Below, piece after piece: positions 45,449-56,257 of a DNA stretch of 64,000 nucleotides (positions are counted from its first letter, which is position 1; each line of letters begins with the position of its first letter). Source of the stretch: Nocardioides sp. QY071 (GTDB lineage Bacteria; Actinomycetota; Actinomycetes; Propionibacteriales; Nocardioidaceae); assembly GCF_029961765.1 (NCBI RefSeq), contig NZ_CP124681.1, forward strand, positions 434,001-498,000, in the 5' to 3' direction. The notes under the pieces were generated by a model that worked only from the letters and a program-made list of their open reading frames with translations, did not search any database and was not told the origin of the DNA. Position numbers and translations under genes: made by a program.

Positions 45449-45631
45449 GGAGACGCTCGACTTCTGTGACGCAAGCCACCGGACCGACCCGTTCCGGGGC
45501 AATCTGAGTAGGCGTACCGTTGAGGCGTCCCGGAACCCCGGGACGACACCATTGAGCACAACGTCCGGTACCCACACCGGCTCGCACCGCAGGGCGCGAG
45601 TGGTCGGAGGGACGGGAACGAAAGGTTCACG

Positions 45632-46543
45632 ATGTCCCCCAAGCTCTCCGTGGGTGTGATCGGCGCGGGTCGCGTCGGCGCCGTCCTTGCCGCGGGTCTT
45701 CGCGCGGCCGGCCACCCCGTCGTCGCCGCCGCCGGTGAGTCCGATGCCTCGCGTCGTCGTGCCGCCGACCTGCTGCCCGGCGTCCCGATGCGCAAGCCGA
45801 GCGACGTCGCCCGCGAGGCCGACCTGCTGCTGCTCACCGTGCCCGACGACATGCTGCCCAACGTGGTGACGGTGCTCGCCGACAGCGGCGCCCTGCACGC
45901 CGGCCAGGTCGTCGCCCACACGTCGGGTCGCCACGGCCTCGCCGTGCTCGCGCCGGCCGCCGCGGTCGGGGCCCGCGTCATCGCGCTGCACCCGGCGATG
46001 ACCTTCACCGGCACCGCCGTCGACCTCGAGCGTCTTCACGGCTGCGTCTTCGGCCTCACCGCCGGCCCGGCCGAGCGCGAGCTCGCCGAGGCCCTCGTCG
46101 CCGACCTCGGCGGGCGCCCGACCTGGGTCCCCGAGGAGATGCGCACGCTCTACCACGCGGGCCTGGCCCACGGGGCCAACCACCTGGTCACCCTGGTGAG
46201 CGAGGCGATGGGCCTGCTCAGCGCCGCCGGCGTCGACGACCCGGCCGGCACCCTGCGCCCCCTGCTCGACGCCGCCCTCGACAACGCGCTCGCCCACGGC
46301 GACGCCGCCCTCACCGGCCCGATCGTCCGCGGCGACGTCCAGACGGTCGCGGCCCACCTGAGGGACATCTCGGCCAACGCGCCCGACACCGTGCCGTCGT
46401 ACGTCGCGATGGCGTGGGCCACTCTCGACCGTGCCGTCACCGACGGCCGGCTGCTGCCGATCCGCGCCCAGGCGATCGCCACGGTCCTCAGCGCGTACGG
46501 CGACCGGCGGGTGCTGCACGCACCGCGGGTGGACAGCCTGTGA
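45632..46543 (+). CDS. Rossmann-fold DUF2520 oxidoreductase in the pantothenate operon
   Basis: 303 residues. [20 protein letters not shown] is an N-terminal NADP-binding loop of the F420-dependent NADP reductase/ketopantoate reductase type; the C-terminal helical domain ([20 protein letters not shown]) is DUF2520. It overlaps panC by GTGA and stands where mycobacteria have the same gene before panC-panD. No panE is visible here, so a ketopantoate reductase role, as proposed for some DUF2520-type PanG proteins, is plausible but unproven. No signal peptide. AAAGG lies before ATG 45632. Confidence 0.8.
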   Translation: MSPKLSVGVIGAGRVGAVLAAGLRAAGHPVVAAAGESDASRRRAADLLPGVPMRKPSDVAREADLLLLTVPDDMLPNVVTVLADSGALHAGQVVAHTSGRHGLAVLAPAAAVGARVIALHPAMTFTGTAVDLERLHGCVFGLTAGPAERELAEALVADLGGRPTWVPEEMRTLYHAGLAHGANHLVTLVSEAMGLLSAAGVDDPAGTLRPLLDAALDNALAHGDAALTGPIVRGDVQTVAAHLRDISANAPDTVPSYVAMAWATLDRAVTDGRLLPIRAQAIATVLSAYGDRRVLHAPRVDSL

Positions 46544-47418
46544 CCACCGCGACCGTCCCGGCTGTTGCCCGCAGCCGGTCCGAGCTGCGCGACCTGCGGG
46601 GCACCGGCCCGGTGGTGTTCGTGCCGACCATGGGCGCGCTCCATGAGGGCCACGCGTCGCTGCTGCGGATCGCGCGCGAGCGTGCCGGGGACGACGGCAC
46701 CGTCGTGCTGTCGATCTTCGTCAACCCCCTGCAGTTCGGGCCGACCGAGGACCTCGACCGCTACCCGCGCACCTTCGACGCAGACCTCGCCCTCGCCGCG
46801 ACCGAGGGGGTCGACGTCGTGTTCGCGCCGACGGTCGCGCAGATGTACCCCGACGGCGTCCCGCACGAGGGCGTCGCCACCGAGGCCGTCACCGTCCAGC
46901 CCGGCCCGCTCGGCGACCTGTTCGAGGGCGCCAGCCGCCCCGGCCACTTCCGCGGCGTGCTCACCGTCGTCGCCAAGCTGTTCGGCCTGGTGCGTCCCGA
47001 CGTCGCGATCTTCGGCGAGAAGGACTACCAGCAGCTCGCGCTGATCCGCCGGATGACCACCGACCTGTGCCTCGGCATCGAGATCGTCGGCGCCGAGACC
47101 GACCGCGAGCCCGACGGCCTGGCCCGCTCGAGCCGCAACCGCTACCTCGACGACGAGGAGCGCCAGCAGGCCGCGACGCTGAGCCGGGCCCTGCGCGCGG
47201 CGCAGCAGCGGGCGTCGTACGGCGTCCCGGCCGCGCGCTGGGCCGCGATGGGCGTCATCAAGGCCGAGCCCGGCGTCGAGCTCGACTACCTCGCGCTGAC
47301 CACCACGGGCCTCGGCGAGCTGCCCGACTACCCCGAGCCCGGCACCGAGGGCCGGATCCTCGTCGCCGCCCGGGTCGGCACCACCCGGCTCATCGACAAC
47401 CTGCCGCTGCAGTTCTGA
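46540..47418 (+). CDS. panC: Pantothenate synthetase
   Basis: 292-residue ATP-dependent ligase joining pantoate and beta-alanine. [19 protein letters not shown] contains the HIGH-like motif, [20 protein letters not shown] the pantoate site, and [15 protein letters not shown] plus [12 protein letters not shown] the KMSKS-like region. The GTG start overlaps the DUF2520 stop. panD follows after 17 bp with CCAGGGGGA as ribosome-binding site, so DUF2520-panC-panD form one operon. Confidence 0.96.
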   Translation: MTTATVPAVARSRSELRDLRGTGPVVFVPTMGALHEGHASLLRIARERAGDDGTVVLSIFVNPLQFGPTEDLDRYPRTFDADLALAATEGVDVVFAPTVAQMYPDGVPHEGVATEAVTVQPGPLGDLFEGASRPGHFRGVLTVVAKLFGLVRPDVAIFGEKDYQQLALIRRMTTDLCLGIEIVGAETDREPDGLARSSRNRYLDDEERQQAATLSRALRAAQQRASYGVPAARWAAMGVIKAEPGVELDYLALTTTGLGELPDYPEPGTEGRILVAARVGTTRLIDNLPLQF

Positions 47419-47435
47419 CACCCAGGGGGATTCCC

Positions 47436-47855
47436 ATGCTGCGCACCATGATGAAGAGCAAGATCCACCGTGCGACCGTCACGCAGGCCGACCTCCACTA
47501 CGTCGGCTCGGTCACCGTCGACGAGGACCTGCTCGAGGCGGCCGACCTGCTGGCCGGCGAGCTGGTCCACATCGTCGACATCACCAACGGCGCCCGCCTC
47601 GAGACCTACACCATCGCCGGCGAGCGCGGCAGCGGCGTGATCGGCATCAACGGTGCCGCCGCCCGCCTGGTCCACCCCGGCGACCTGGTCATCCTGATCG
47701 GCTACGGCCAGATGACGACCGAGGAGGCCAAGGAGCACCAGCCGCACGTCGTCTTCGTCGACGCCGACAACAAGATCATGGCGACGGGCTTCGACCCCGC
47801 CGAGACCTTCGGCGACCCGGGGTTGTCCCGGGGCGACGTGACCGCCGGTCGCTGA
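47436..47855 (+). CDS. panD: Aspartate 1-decarboxylase proenzyme
   Basis: 139-residue pyruvoyl enzyme making beta-alanine for PanC. The self-cleavage site is Gly24-Ser25 in [14 protein letters not shown]; Ser25 becomes the pyruvoyl group. Tyr58-region [20 protein letters not shown] and [16 protein letters not shown] are conserved. [16 protein letters not shown] is the standard N-terminus. It ends 18 bp before the first copy of the dispersed inverted-repeat element. Confidence 0.96.
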   Translation: MLRTMMKSKIHRATVTQADLHYVGSVTVDEDLLEAADLLAGELVHIVDITNGARLETYTIAGERGSGVIGINGAAARLVHPGDLVILIGYGQMTTEEAKEHQPHVVFVDADNKIMATGFDPAETFGDPGLSRGDVTAGR

Positions 47856-47872
47856 GTAGCCTGCGGGGATGC

Positions 47873-48038
47873 TAGTGGCGTGTCTCGAAGATGACTTGCT
47901 GGTCCACGTGCCCAGGGTGCGTGCATCGCAAGGCGGCGGAGCGATGGCATACCGGGTTGTCTACCGAGCGACGCCAACGCAGCGAGGTGCGTGCACTGGG
48001 TGCGTGGAGTGGTGAGTGATCTTCGAGGCACGCCACTA
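47873..48038. repeat. Dispersed ~166-bp element, copy 1, with 22-bp terminal inverted repeats
   Basis: Left end 47873-47894 (TAGTGGCGTGTCTCGAAGAT...) and right end 48017-48038 are inverted repeats matching at 20 of 22 positions. The inner 82 bp (47915-47996), starting GGGTGCGTGCAT and ending GGTGCGTGCAC, recur at 59141-59223. The terminal repeats do not recur there. No coding capacity. It occupies the panD-nadB gap and covers the first codons of nadB, so it could be a MITE-like insertion or a structured RNA. Confidence 0.7.
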
Positions 48039-49706
48039 CAGACGTTGCGCCTGCCCGGGTGCCTGACCGCCCCGAGCCCCGGCTGGACGACGCGCGCCGA
48101 CGTCGTCATCGTCGGCTCCGGCATCGCCGGCCTCACCGCCGCCCTGCGGCTGCGCGGCCGGGTGGACAAGATCCTGGTCGTCACCAAGGACGTCCTGAAC
48201 GCCGGGTCGACCCAGTGGGCGCAGGGCGGCATCGCCGCCGCCCTCGGTCCCGGTGACACCCCCGAGCAGCACGAGCTCGACACCCTCGTCGCCGGTGCCG
48301 GTGCCTGCGACCGGGAAGCCGTGCGGGTGCTCGTCAACGAGGGCCCCGAGGCGGTCCGCGAGCTGATCGCGCTCGGCACCAACTTCGACCACACCGCCGA
48401 CGGCGAGCTGTCGCTGACCCGCGAGGGCGGCCACCACCGCGACCGGATCGCGCACGCCGGCGGCGACGCCACGGGCGCCGAGATCCAGCGGGCCTTGATC
48501 GCCGCGATCGAGGCGGCCCCCGACATCGAGGTCATCCAGCACGCGCTGGCGGTCGATCTGCTGCTCGGCGAGGACGAGACAGGTACGACGGGCGTGGCGG
48601 GTCTGACCCTCCACGTCATCGGCGAGGGCGAGCGCGACGGCGTCGGCGCCGTCCACTGCCGCGCGGTCGTGCTCGCCAGTGGCGGCCTCGGCCAGGTGTT
48701 CACCCAGACCACCAACCCGGTCGTGTCGACCGGCGACGGGATGGCGCTCGCGCTGCGGGCCGGCGCGACCCTGCGCGACCTGGAGTTCGTGCAGTTCCAC
48801 CCGACGGTGATGTACCTCGGCCCCGACTCCCGCGGCCAGCAGCCGCTGATCTCCGAGGCCGTCCGCGGCGAGGGCGCCTTCCTCGTCGACGACGAGGGCA
48901 ACCGGATCATGCAGGGCGTCCACGAGCTCGCCGACCTGGCGCCCCGCGACGTCGTCGCCAAGGCGATCATGAAGCGGATGCTCGAGACCGGCCGGCCCCA
49001 CATGTGGCTCGACGCCCGCCACCTCGGCGCGGAGTTCTGGGAGCACCGCTTCCCGACCATCCTCGCCACCGCGCGCTCCTACGGGATCGACCCGGTCACC
49101 CAGCTGATCCCCGTCGCCCCCGCCTGTCACTACGCCTCCGGCGGCGTCCGCACCGACCTCCACGGCCGCACCGACGTAGCCGGGCTCTACGCCACCGGCG
49201 AGGTCGCCTGCTCCGGTGTCCACGGCGCCAACCGGCTCGCGTCCAACTCGCTGCTCGAGGGCCTGGTGTTCTCGCGGCGGATCGCCGAGGTGCTGCCCGG
49301 GGACCTGGCCCCCTGGCGCGAGCCGGCCGCGGACCGTCGTACCGCAGGGCTGGTCGCGGGTGACGTCCGTGGCGAGCTCCAGGAGACGATGAGCTCCCGG
49401 GTCGGCGTGCTGCGCACCGCGCCCGGCCTGAGCGAGGCGGCCACCGTGCTCGACAAGCTGGCCGGCCGCACGGCCGAGACCGTCGACCAGGCTTCGTGGG
49501 AGGCCACCAACCTGGTCACCATCAGCGCCGCGCTCGCCGAGGCCGCCGCGCTGCGTGAGGAGACGCGCGGCTCCCACTGGCGCGAGGACTTCCCCGAGCG
49601 CGACGACGCCCGCTGGGCCGGCCACTTCGACGTGACCATGGACGACGGCGCCACCACGGTCACCTTCGTCCCCGCGCCCGCGACCGACGGAGACCTTCCC
49701 GCATGA
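48012..49706 (+). CDS. nadB: L-aspartate oxidase
   Basis: About 564-residue flavoprotein oxidising aspartate to iminoaspartate for NAD synthesis. VVIVGSGIAGLTAALRLRG is the FAD loop, NAGSTQWAQGGIAA and EFVQFHPTVMY the succinate-dehydrogenase-family blocks, and ANRLASNSLLEGLVF the C-terminal FAD motif. The start is uncertain: in-frame GTGs at 47991, 48000, 48009 and 48012 all fall inside the dispersed element, and the first outside it is TTG 48045, none with a good ribosome site. 48012 is a compromise. ATGA overlap with nadC; quinolinate synthase nadA is not in the window. Confidence 0.88.
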   Translation: MSDLRGTPLQTLRLPGCLTAPSPGWTTRADVVIVGSGIAGLTAALRLRGRVDKILVVTKDVLNAGSTQWAQGGIAAALGPGDTPEQHELDTLVAGAGACDREAVRVLVNEGPEAVRELIALGTNFDHTADGELSLTREGGHHRDRIAHAGGDATGAEIQRALIAAIEAAPDIEVIQHALAVDLLLGEDETGTTGVAGLTLHVIGEGERDGVGAVHCRAVVLASGGLGQVFTQTTNPVVSTGDGMALALRAGATLRDLEFVQFHPTVMYLGPDSRGQQPLISEAVRGEGAFLVDDEGNRIMQGVHELADLAPRDVVAKAIMKRMLETGRPHMWLDARHLGAEFWEHRFPTILATARSYGIDPVTQLIPVAPACHYASGGVRTDLHGRTDVAGLYATGEVACSGVHGANRLASNSLLEGLVFSRRIAEVLPGDLAPWREPAADRRTAGLVAGDVRGELQETMSSRVGVLRTAPGLSEAATVLDKLAGRTAETVDQASWEATNLVTISAALAEAAALREETRGSHWREDFPERDDARWAGHFDVTMDDGATTVTFVPAPATDGDLPA

Positions 49707-50617
49707 TCGCCCGCACCCCCTTCGACGAGCTGCCGGCCACGCTGGTCGCCGAGATCCGGGCCGCCGGGCTCGACCCGAAGGCGGTCTACGACCATGTCGT
49801 GGTCGCCTTCGAGGAGGACCTGCCCGGTGGCGTCGACGACGTCACCAGCGACGCGATGCCCGACATGGGCCGGGCGGTCGCCGACTTCGCCGCCCGCGAG
49901 CCGGGCGTCGTCGCCGGTCTCGCGATCGCCGAGCTCGCCTTCGGCTACGCCCTCGGCGACACCGTCGAGGTCACCGACCGGGTCCCCGACGGCACCCGCG
50001 TGAGGCCTGGCGACGTCGTGCTCACCGTCTCCGGACCGGTCCGCGGCGTGCTCACCGCCGAGCGCACCGCCCTCAACTTCGCCTCGCACCTGTCCGGGAT
50101 CGCGACCGCGACCTCGCTGTGGGTCGACGCGCTCGCCGGCACCCGCGCCCGGGTGCTCGACACCCGCAAGACGCTGCCGGGCTGGCGCGCGTTGCAGAAG
50201 TACGCCGTGCGGTGCGGTGGCGGGGTCAACCACCGGTTCAGCCTGGTCGACCGGGCGATGGTCAAGGACAACCACGCCGTCGCCGCGGGCGGTGTCGTGG
50301 CGGCCTACGACGCCGTCGTCGCCAAGCACCCGGGCCTGCGGGTCGAGGTCGAGGTGATGGACCTCGACGAGCTGCGCGCGGTCCTGGCAGCCGGCTGCAC
50401 CGAGGTGCTGCTGGACAACATGTCGACCGCCGACATGGCCGAGGCGGTCCGGATCAACCAGGCCGCCGGCGGCAAGGCGACGCTCGAGGCCTCGGGCGGG
50501 CTCACCTTGGAGCGGGCCCGCGAGGTCGCCGAGACCGGCGTCGACTTCATCTCCGTGGGCGCGCTGACCCACTCCGTCACCGTCTTCGACCTCGGTCTGG
50601 ACTTCCGGACGAGCTGA
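49703..50617 (+). CDS. nadC: Nicotinate-nucleotide pyrophosphorylase (quinolinate phosphoribosyltransferase)
   Basis: 304-residue enzyme converting quinolinate and PRPP to nicotinate mononucleotide. DTRKTLPGWRALQKYAVRCG is the catalytic block with Arg and Lys, NHRFSLVDRAMVKDNH the substrate loop, and EASGGLTLERAREVAETGVD the phosphate-binding segment. Overlaps nadB; coaX begins one base after its stop, so nadB-nadC-coaX form a cofactor operon. Confidence 0.96.
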   Translation: MIARTPFDELPATLVAEIRAAGLDPKAVYDHVVVAFEEDLPGGVDDVTSDAMPDMGRAVADFAAREPGVVAGLAIAELAFGYALGDTVEVTDRVPDGTRVRPGDVVLTVSGPVRGVLTAERTALNFASHLSGIATATSLWVDALAGTRARVLDTRKTLPGWRALQKYAVRCGGGVNHRFSLVDRAMVKDNHAVAAGGVVAAYDAVVAKHPGLRVEVEVMDLDELRAVLAAGCTEVLLDNMSTADMAEAVRINQAAGGKATLEASGGLTLERAREVAETGVDFISVGALTHSVTVFDLGLDFRTS

Positions 50618-50618
50618 C

Positions 50619-51395
50619 ATGCCCCTGCTCGCCGCCGACATCGGCAACGCCCACACCGTCCTCGGACTCGTGTCCGACGGCGCGGTGCACGCCGACTGGC
50701 GGGTGTCGACGGCCGAGAACCGCACCGCCGACGAATGGGGCGTGCTGCTGCGCGGCCTGCTCGGCACTCGCGAGGACGAGGTCAGCGGAATCGCGGTGTG
50801 CGCGACGGTCCCGGCGGTCCTCAATGCATGGCGCGAGATGCTGCCGTCGCATTTTCCGGACATTCCGTGCGTCATCGTCGAGCCCGGTATTCGCACCGGT
50901 GTGCCCATTCTCGTCGACAATCCTCGAGAAGTCGGCACCGACCGCATCGTCAATGCGCTCGCCGCCGCCGCCGATTTCGAGTGCCCGGCGATCGTCGTCG
51001 ATTTCGGGGGCACCGCAACGACCTACGACGTCGTCGACGAGCAGGGCCGCTACGTCGGCGGTGCGATCACTCCCGGTATCGAGATCTCCCTCGACGCGCT
51101 CAGCCGCGGCGGTGCCCAGCTGCGGATGGTCGAGCTGGTCCGCCCCCGCGGCGTGATCGGCAAGAACACCGTGGAGGCGCTCCAGTCCGGGATGGTGTTC
51201 GGCGTCGCCAGCCAGGTCGAGGGCATGGTCGAGCGGCTGACCGCGGCGCTCGGTGCCACGGCCGGCGACGTGTCGGTCATCTCCACCGGCTATCTGGCCC
51301 CCCTCGTCACCGACGAGTGCCGGTGCTTCACCCACCGGGCGCCGTGGCTGACCCTGCGCGGACTGGAAAAGGTATTCCTGCGCAATCGGCGTTGA
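50619..51395 (+). CDS. coaX: Type III pantothenate kinase
   Basis: 258-residue ASKHA-fold kinase for the first step of CoA synthesis. LAADIGNAHTVLGLV is the phosphate-1 loop, GTDRIVNALAAA the pantothenate-binding region, VVDFGGTATTYDVVD the second phosphate loop and GGAITPGIEISLDAL the adenosine side. It links the upstream panCD genes with CoA production. Codons from about 50800 to 51010 and at the 3' end use many T- and A-ending forms (CAT TTT, ATT, GAT, AAT, GAA) unlike the GC3-strict flanks, suggesting recombination or a distinct constraint. Confidence 0.95.
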   Translation: MPLLAADIGNAHTVLGLVSDGAVHADWRVSTAENRTADEWGVLLRGLLGTREDEVSGIAVCATVPAVLNAWREMLPSHFPDIPCVIVEPGIRTGVPILVDNPREVGTDRIVNALAAAADFECPAIVVDFGGTATTYDVVDEQGRYVGGAITPGIEISLDALSRGGAQLRMVELVRPRGVIGKNTVEALQSGMVFGVASQVEGMVERLTAALGATAGDVSVISTGYLAPLVTDECRCFTHRAPWLTLRGLEKVFLRNRR

Positions 51396-51454
51396 TGCAT
51401 TCCTTCCCCAACTTGTGCAAGGATCGAATATCGCGTCGAGCTCGGCGCAGTCAT

Positions 51455-51472
51455 CCTTTTCCTTTTCCTTTT
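51455..51472 (+). repeat. CCTTTT x3 tract in the lsr2 leader
   Basis: Three direct CCTTTT copies end two bases before the GAGGGAG ribosome-binding site of lsr2. GGAAAAGG at 51366-51373, near the end of coaX, is fully complementary to CCTTTTCC in the tract, so a readthrough transcript could pair there. The 93-bp gap is clearly AT-richer than its surroundings. Confidence 0.5.
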
Positions 51473-51488
51473 CGAGGGAGCTCCGCGC

Positions 51489-51818
51489 ATGGCACAGAAG
51501 GTCAACATCGTCCTGGTCGATGACATCGACGGAAGTGACGCCACCCAGACGGTCAGCTTCGGGCTCGACGGCGCCAATTACGAGATCGACCTCAACGACA
51601 AGAACGCCTCCAAGTTGCGCGACGCCCTGGCGGCCTACGTCGGCCACGGCCGCAAGGTCGCTCGCGCCGGTGGCGCGAAGCGCGGCGGCCGGGCCGCGGC
51701 CGCCGGCGGCACCTCCGCCAAGGAGATCCGTGAGTGGGCTCGCGACAACGGGTTCACGGTGCCCGAGCGGGGGCGGATCCCGGCCGACGTGCGCGAGGCC
51801 TACGAGTCCGCACACTGA
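51489..51818 (+). CDS. lsr2: Lsr2-family nucleoid-associated protein
   Basis: 109-residue H-NS-like xenogeneic silencer. The N-terminal half (KVNIVLVDDIDGSDATQTVSF, YEIDLNDKNASKLRDAL) is the oligomerisation domain. The C-terminal DNA-binding domain ends in AKEIREWARDNGFTVPERGRIPADVREAY, where Arg-Gly-Arg is the AT-hook-like minor-groove motif. A basic GGAKRGGRAAAAGG linker joins them. GAGGGAG lies eight bases before ATG 51489. Position between coaX and clpC matches the conserved order. Confidence 0.95.
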   Translation: MAQKVNIVLVDDIDGSDATQTVSFGLDGANYEIDLNDKNASKLRDALAAYVGHGRKVARAGGAKRGGRAAAAGGTSAKEIREWARDNGFTVPERGRIPADVREAYESAH

Positions 51819-51830
51819 GCCCGCGGCGGG

Positions 51831-53372
51831 TCAGCGCAGGCCGGGGGGCAGCACCGGCTCGGGCGGCGGGTGCTCCCAGCTCGTCTTGCCGCGCTCGAGC
51901 TCGTCGTTGAGACCGGTCAGGTCGGCCTGGCTGCCCTCGTCGACGCCTTCGATCCAGCCGGCGGCGATGGCGAGCAGCTTGCCGGCGTCCACGAGCTCCC
52001 GGGCGGAGCCGGTGGCGACCTTGTCGAAGTCGGTCAGGATCTCCGCGACGATCTCCTGAGGACCCTTCAAGCCGTAGCCCAGGGGCCAGCCGCGGGCCCA
52101 GATGTCGGCAGGCGCGAGACCGTAGGTGTCGTCGGCCGCCCTGGCGAAGATGGAGGCGATGATCGGCACCTGGTTGATCCCGATGTCCTTGAGCGCTCCG
52201 GTGTGCACCTGGATTCGCTCAGCGGTGGCGACTCCCGGGTCGATGCCGGCGCCGGCATGGATGTGGAGGTAGTCCACCTTGACGGTGTCGATGCCCTCCT
52301 TGAGCCGTCGGGCGCAGTGGTAGAGCACCTCCTCCTGGTGGAAGGTGGCGCGGCGCAGGGTCAGGATCGCCTCTTCGAAGTTCTTGGCGACCTGCTCGGC
52401 CGTCGACGCCGAGAGCGGGGGAGGCGGAGTGGTCTCCGTGGTGTTCTCCGGGATCACGGCCTGCAGGAACCCGGCGACCGCCGAGGCGCCCTTGAGGACG
52501 GTGCCCGCGGGGGCCGGCACGAAGGTGCCGGCGAGATCGGTGAAGGCCTTGAAGATCTTCAGGCTGAAGTTGAAGTCGAAGGAGGGCGGCTCGTAGTGGA
52601 AGGCCGCCTCGGCCGCCTCGCACAGCTTCATGATGTCGACCCCGGCCTCCTCCCACAGCTTGGCCTCGCCGCCCAGGATCAGGGTCAGGCCGTAGGCGAT
52701 CTGGCCCTGGTTCTGCATCACGGTGCCGGCCCGGACGGGGCCGTACTTGCTGCGGAAGGCGTAGACCATGTTGGAGTCGACGTCGGCGCCGACGTACTCG
52801 GAGAACAGGTCGAAGGCCGTGGTCCGGCTCGGGTCGGTGAAGGTCGGGCGCCACTCCTCGGCGCTCGGGCTGCCGAAGCCGCTGGTGGGGGTGAGCTCCT
52901 GGACCGCGGCGTTGGCCTTCCCGGCCTCGGTGGCGAACCGGCCGTGGTCGGGGAGGGTGTCCCACCCCTCGAGGGCGGACTCGATCCGCTGGATCCACGG
53001 CTGGTAGCAGGAGGTCCACGGGTCGACCTGGCAGATGTAGCCGGGCAGGTTGTTGATCTCCTCCTCGCGCACCAGCGTGGTGCCCGGCGGGAAGCTGGTG
53101 GAGGTGAGGGCGGCCCCGTCCTCACGGTCCCACTGACCGTGAGCGTTCATCGACACCCCGGGGACGAAGAACTGGACGATGCCGGTCGGGCCACTGACCG
53201 GAGGCAGCGTGTTTCCCGAGAGAGCGGGATAGGGGATCATCGACCCCTGGTTGAAGCCGGTGGCGGCATCGCCTTCCCAGCCCACTCCCTTCTCCTCGAA
53301 CATCATCTTGATGGCGTTGTGGGCGATCCTCTTCTTGAAGTCGGTGATCGCCTGACTCGAATACGTGGTCAC
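51831..53372 (-). CDS. Unrecognised 513-aa protein between lsr2 and clpC
   Basis: No family recognised. The N-terminal half has low-complexity-free mixed sequence with aromatic patches (FNQGSMIPYPALSG, YICQVDPWTSCYQPWIQRI); residues about 250-330 include FDFNFSLKIFKAFTDLAGTF and an Ala/Gly hydrophobic stretch around KGASAVAGFLQAV, followed by PPPPLSAS and a helical C-terminal half containing LYHCARRLKEGIDTVKVDYL. No classical signal peptide. GTG 53372 has AGGAGG seven bases upstream. Base composition looks lower in GC than the neighbours. Helices around a central hydrophobic segment recall secreted WXG-like or toxin-type scaffolds, but this is only an impression. Confidence 0.8.
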   Translation of the reverse strand: MTTYSSQAITDFKKRIAHNAIKMMFEEKGVGWEGDAATGFNQGSMIPYPALSGNTLPPVSGPTGIVQFFVPGVSMNAHGQWDREDGAALTSTSFPPGTTLVREEEINNLPGYICQVDPWTSCYQPWIQRIESALEGWDTLPDHGRFATEAGKANAAVQELTPTSGFGSPSAEEWRPTFTDPSRTTAFDLFSEYVGADVDSNMVYAFRSKYGPVRAGTVMQNQGQIAYGLTLILGGEAKLWEEAGVDIMKLCEAAEAAFHYEPPSFDFNFSLKIFKAFTDLAGTFVPAPAGTVLKGASAVAGFLQAVIPENTTETTPPPPLSASTAEQVAKNFEEAILTLRRATFHQEEVLYHCARRLKEGIDTVKVDYLHIHAGAGIDPGVATAERIQVHTGALKDIGINQVPIIASIFARAADDTYGLAPADIWARGWPLGYGLKGPQEIVAEILTDFDKVATGSARELVDAGKLLAIAAGWIEGVDEGSQADLTGLNDELERGKTSWEHPPPEPVLPPGLR

Positions 53373-53487
53373 AGTCGTCCTCCTGCCCGATGGCCCCCCA
53401 AGGTCAATGTGCGACACGTGCCCGGCCTCGTCCCGGCGAAACGGGATCGGGACGATCGGGGCGGATCGGTCGGCGAGACCGTCCGTT

Positions 53488-53498
53488 CGCTGACAGCG
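53488..53498. promoter_or_regulatory. ClgR-type box upstream of clpC
   Basis: CGCTGACAGCG fits the actinobacterial ClgR core CGCYNANRGCG, within GTTCGCTGACAGCGGAC. It is 92 bp before the clpC start; a TAGGGT at 53529 could be the -10. ClgR activates clp genes in corynebacteria and streptomycetes, so stress-induced activation of clpC is expected. Confidence 0.6.
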
Positions 53499-53590
53499 GA
53501 CGGATCCGGACGGCTGGATCGGAACGCGTAGGGTGTGAGCGGGGTTGTAGACCCTGAGAACAACCCCGTGCGACGTGTGAGGAGCGTGCA

Positions 53591-56167
<2,577 letters not shown>

Positions 56168-56187
56168 CCCGGCACGAACTGGCGTCT

Positions 56188-56232
56188 GAAACACCTCGAC
56201 CCGGCAGAAGTTCTGCCGGGTCGAGGTGTTTC
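56188..56232. terminator. Terminator hairpin after clpC, 22-bp arms
   Basis: GAAACACCTCGACCCGGCAG...(56188-56209) pairs perfectly with 56211-56232 around one central base; the 3' arm ends GTGTTTC. It lies 20 bp after clpC and 26 bp before the convergent secreted-protein gene, so it can end both. Confidence 0.8.
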
Positions 56233-56257
56233 TCGGGCCTGGGCGCTGGGTCCAGGC

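Noticed and set aside
45455..45480. CRP-type site around TGTGACGCAAGCCACC
   Set aside because: Only one half-site matches; the second arm does not fit TCACA.
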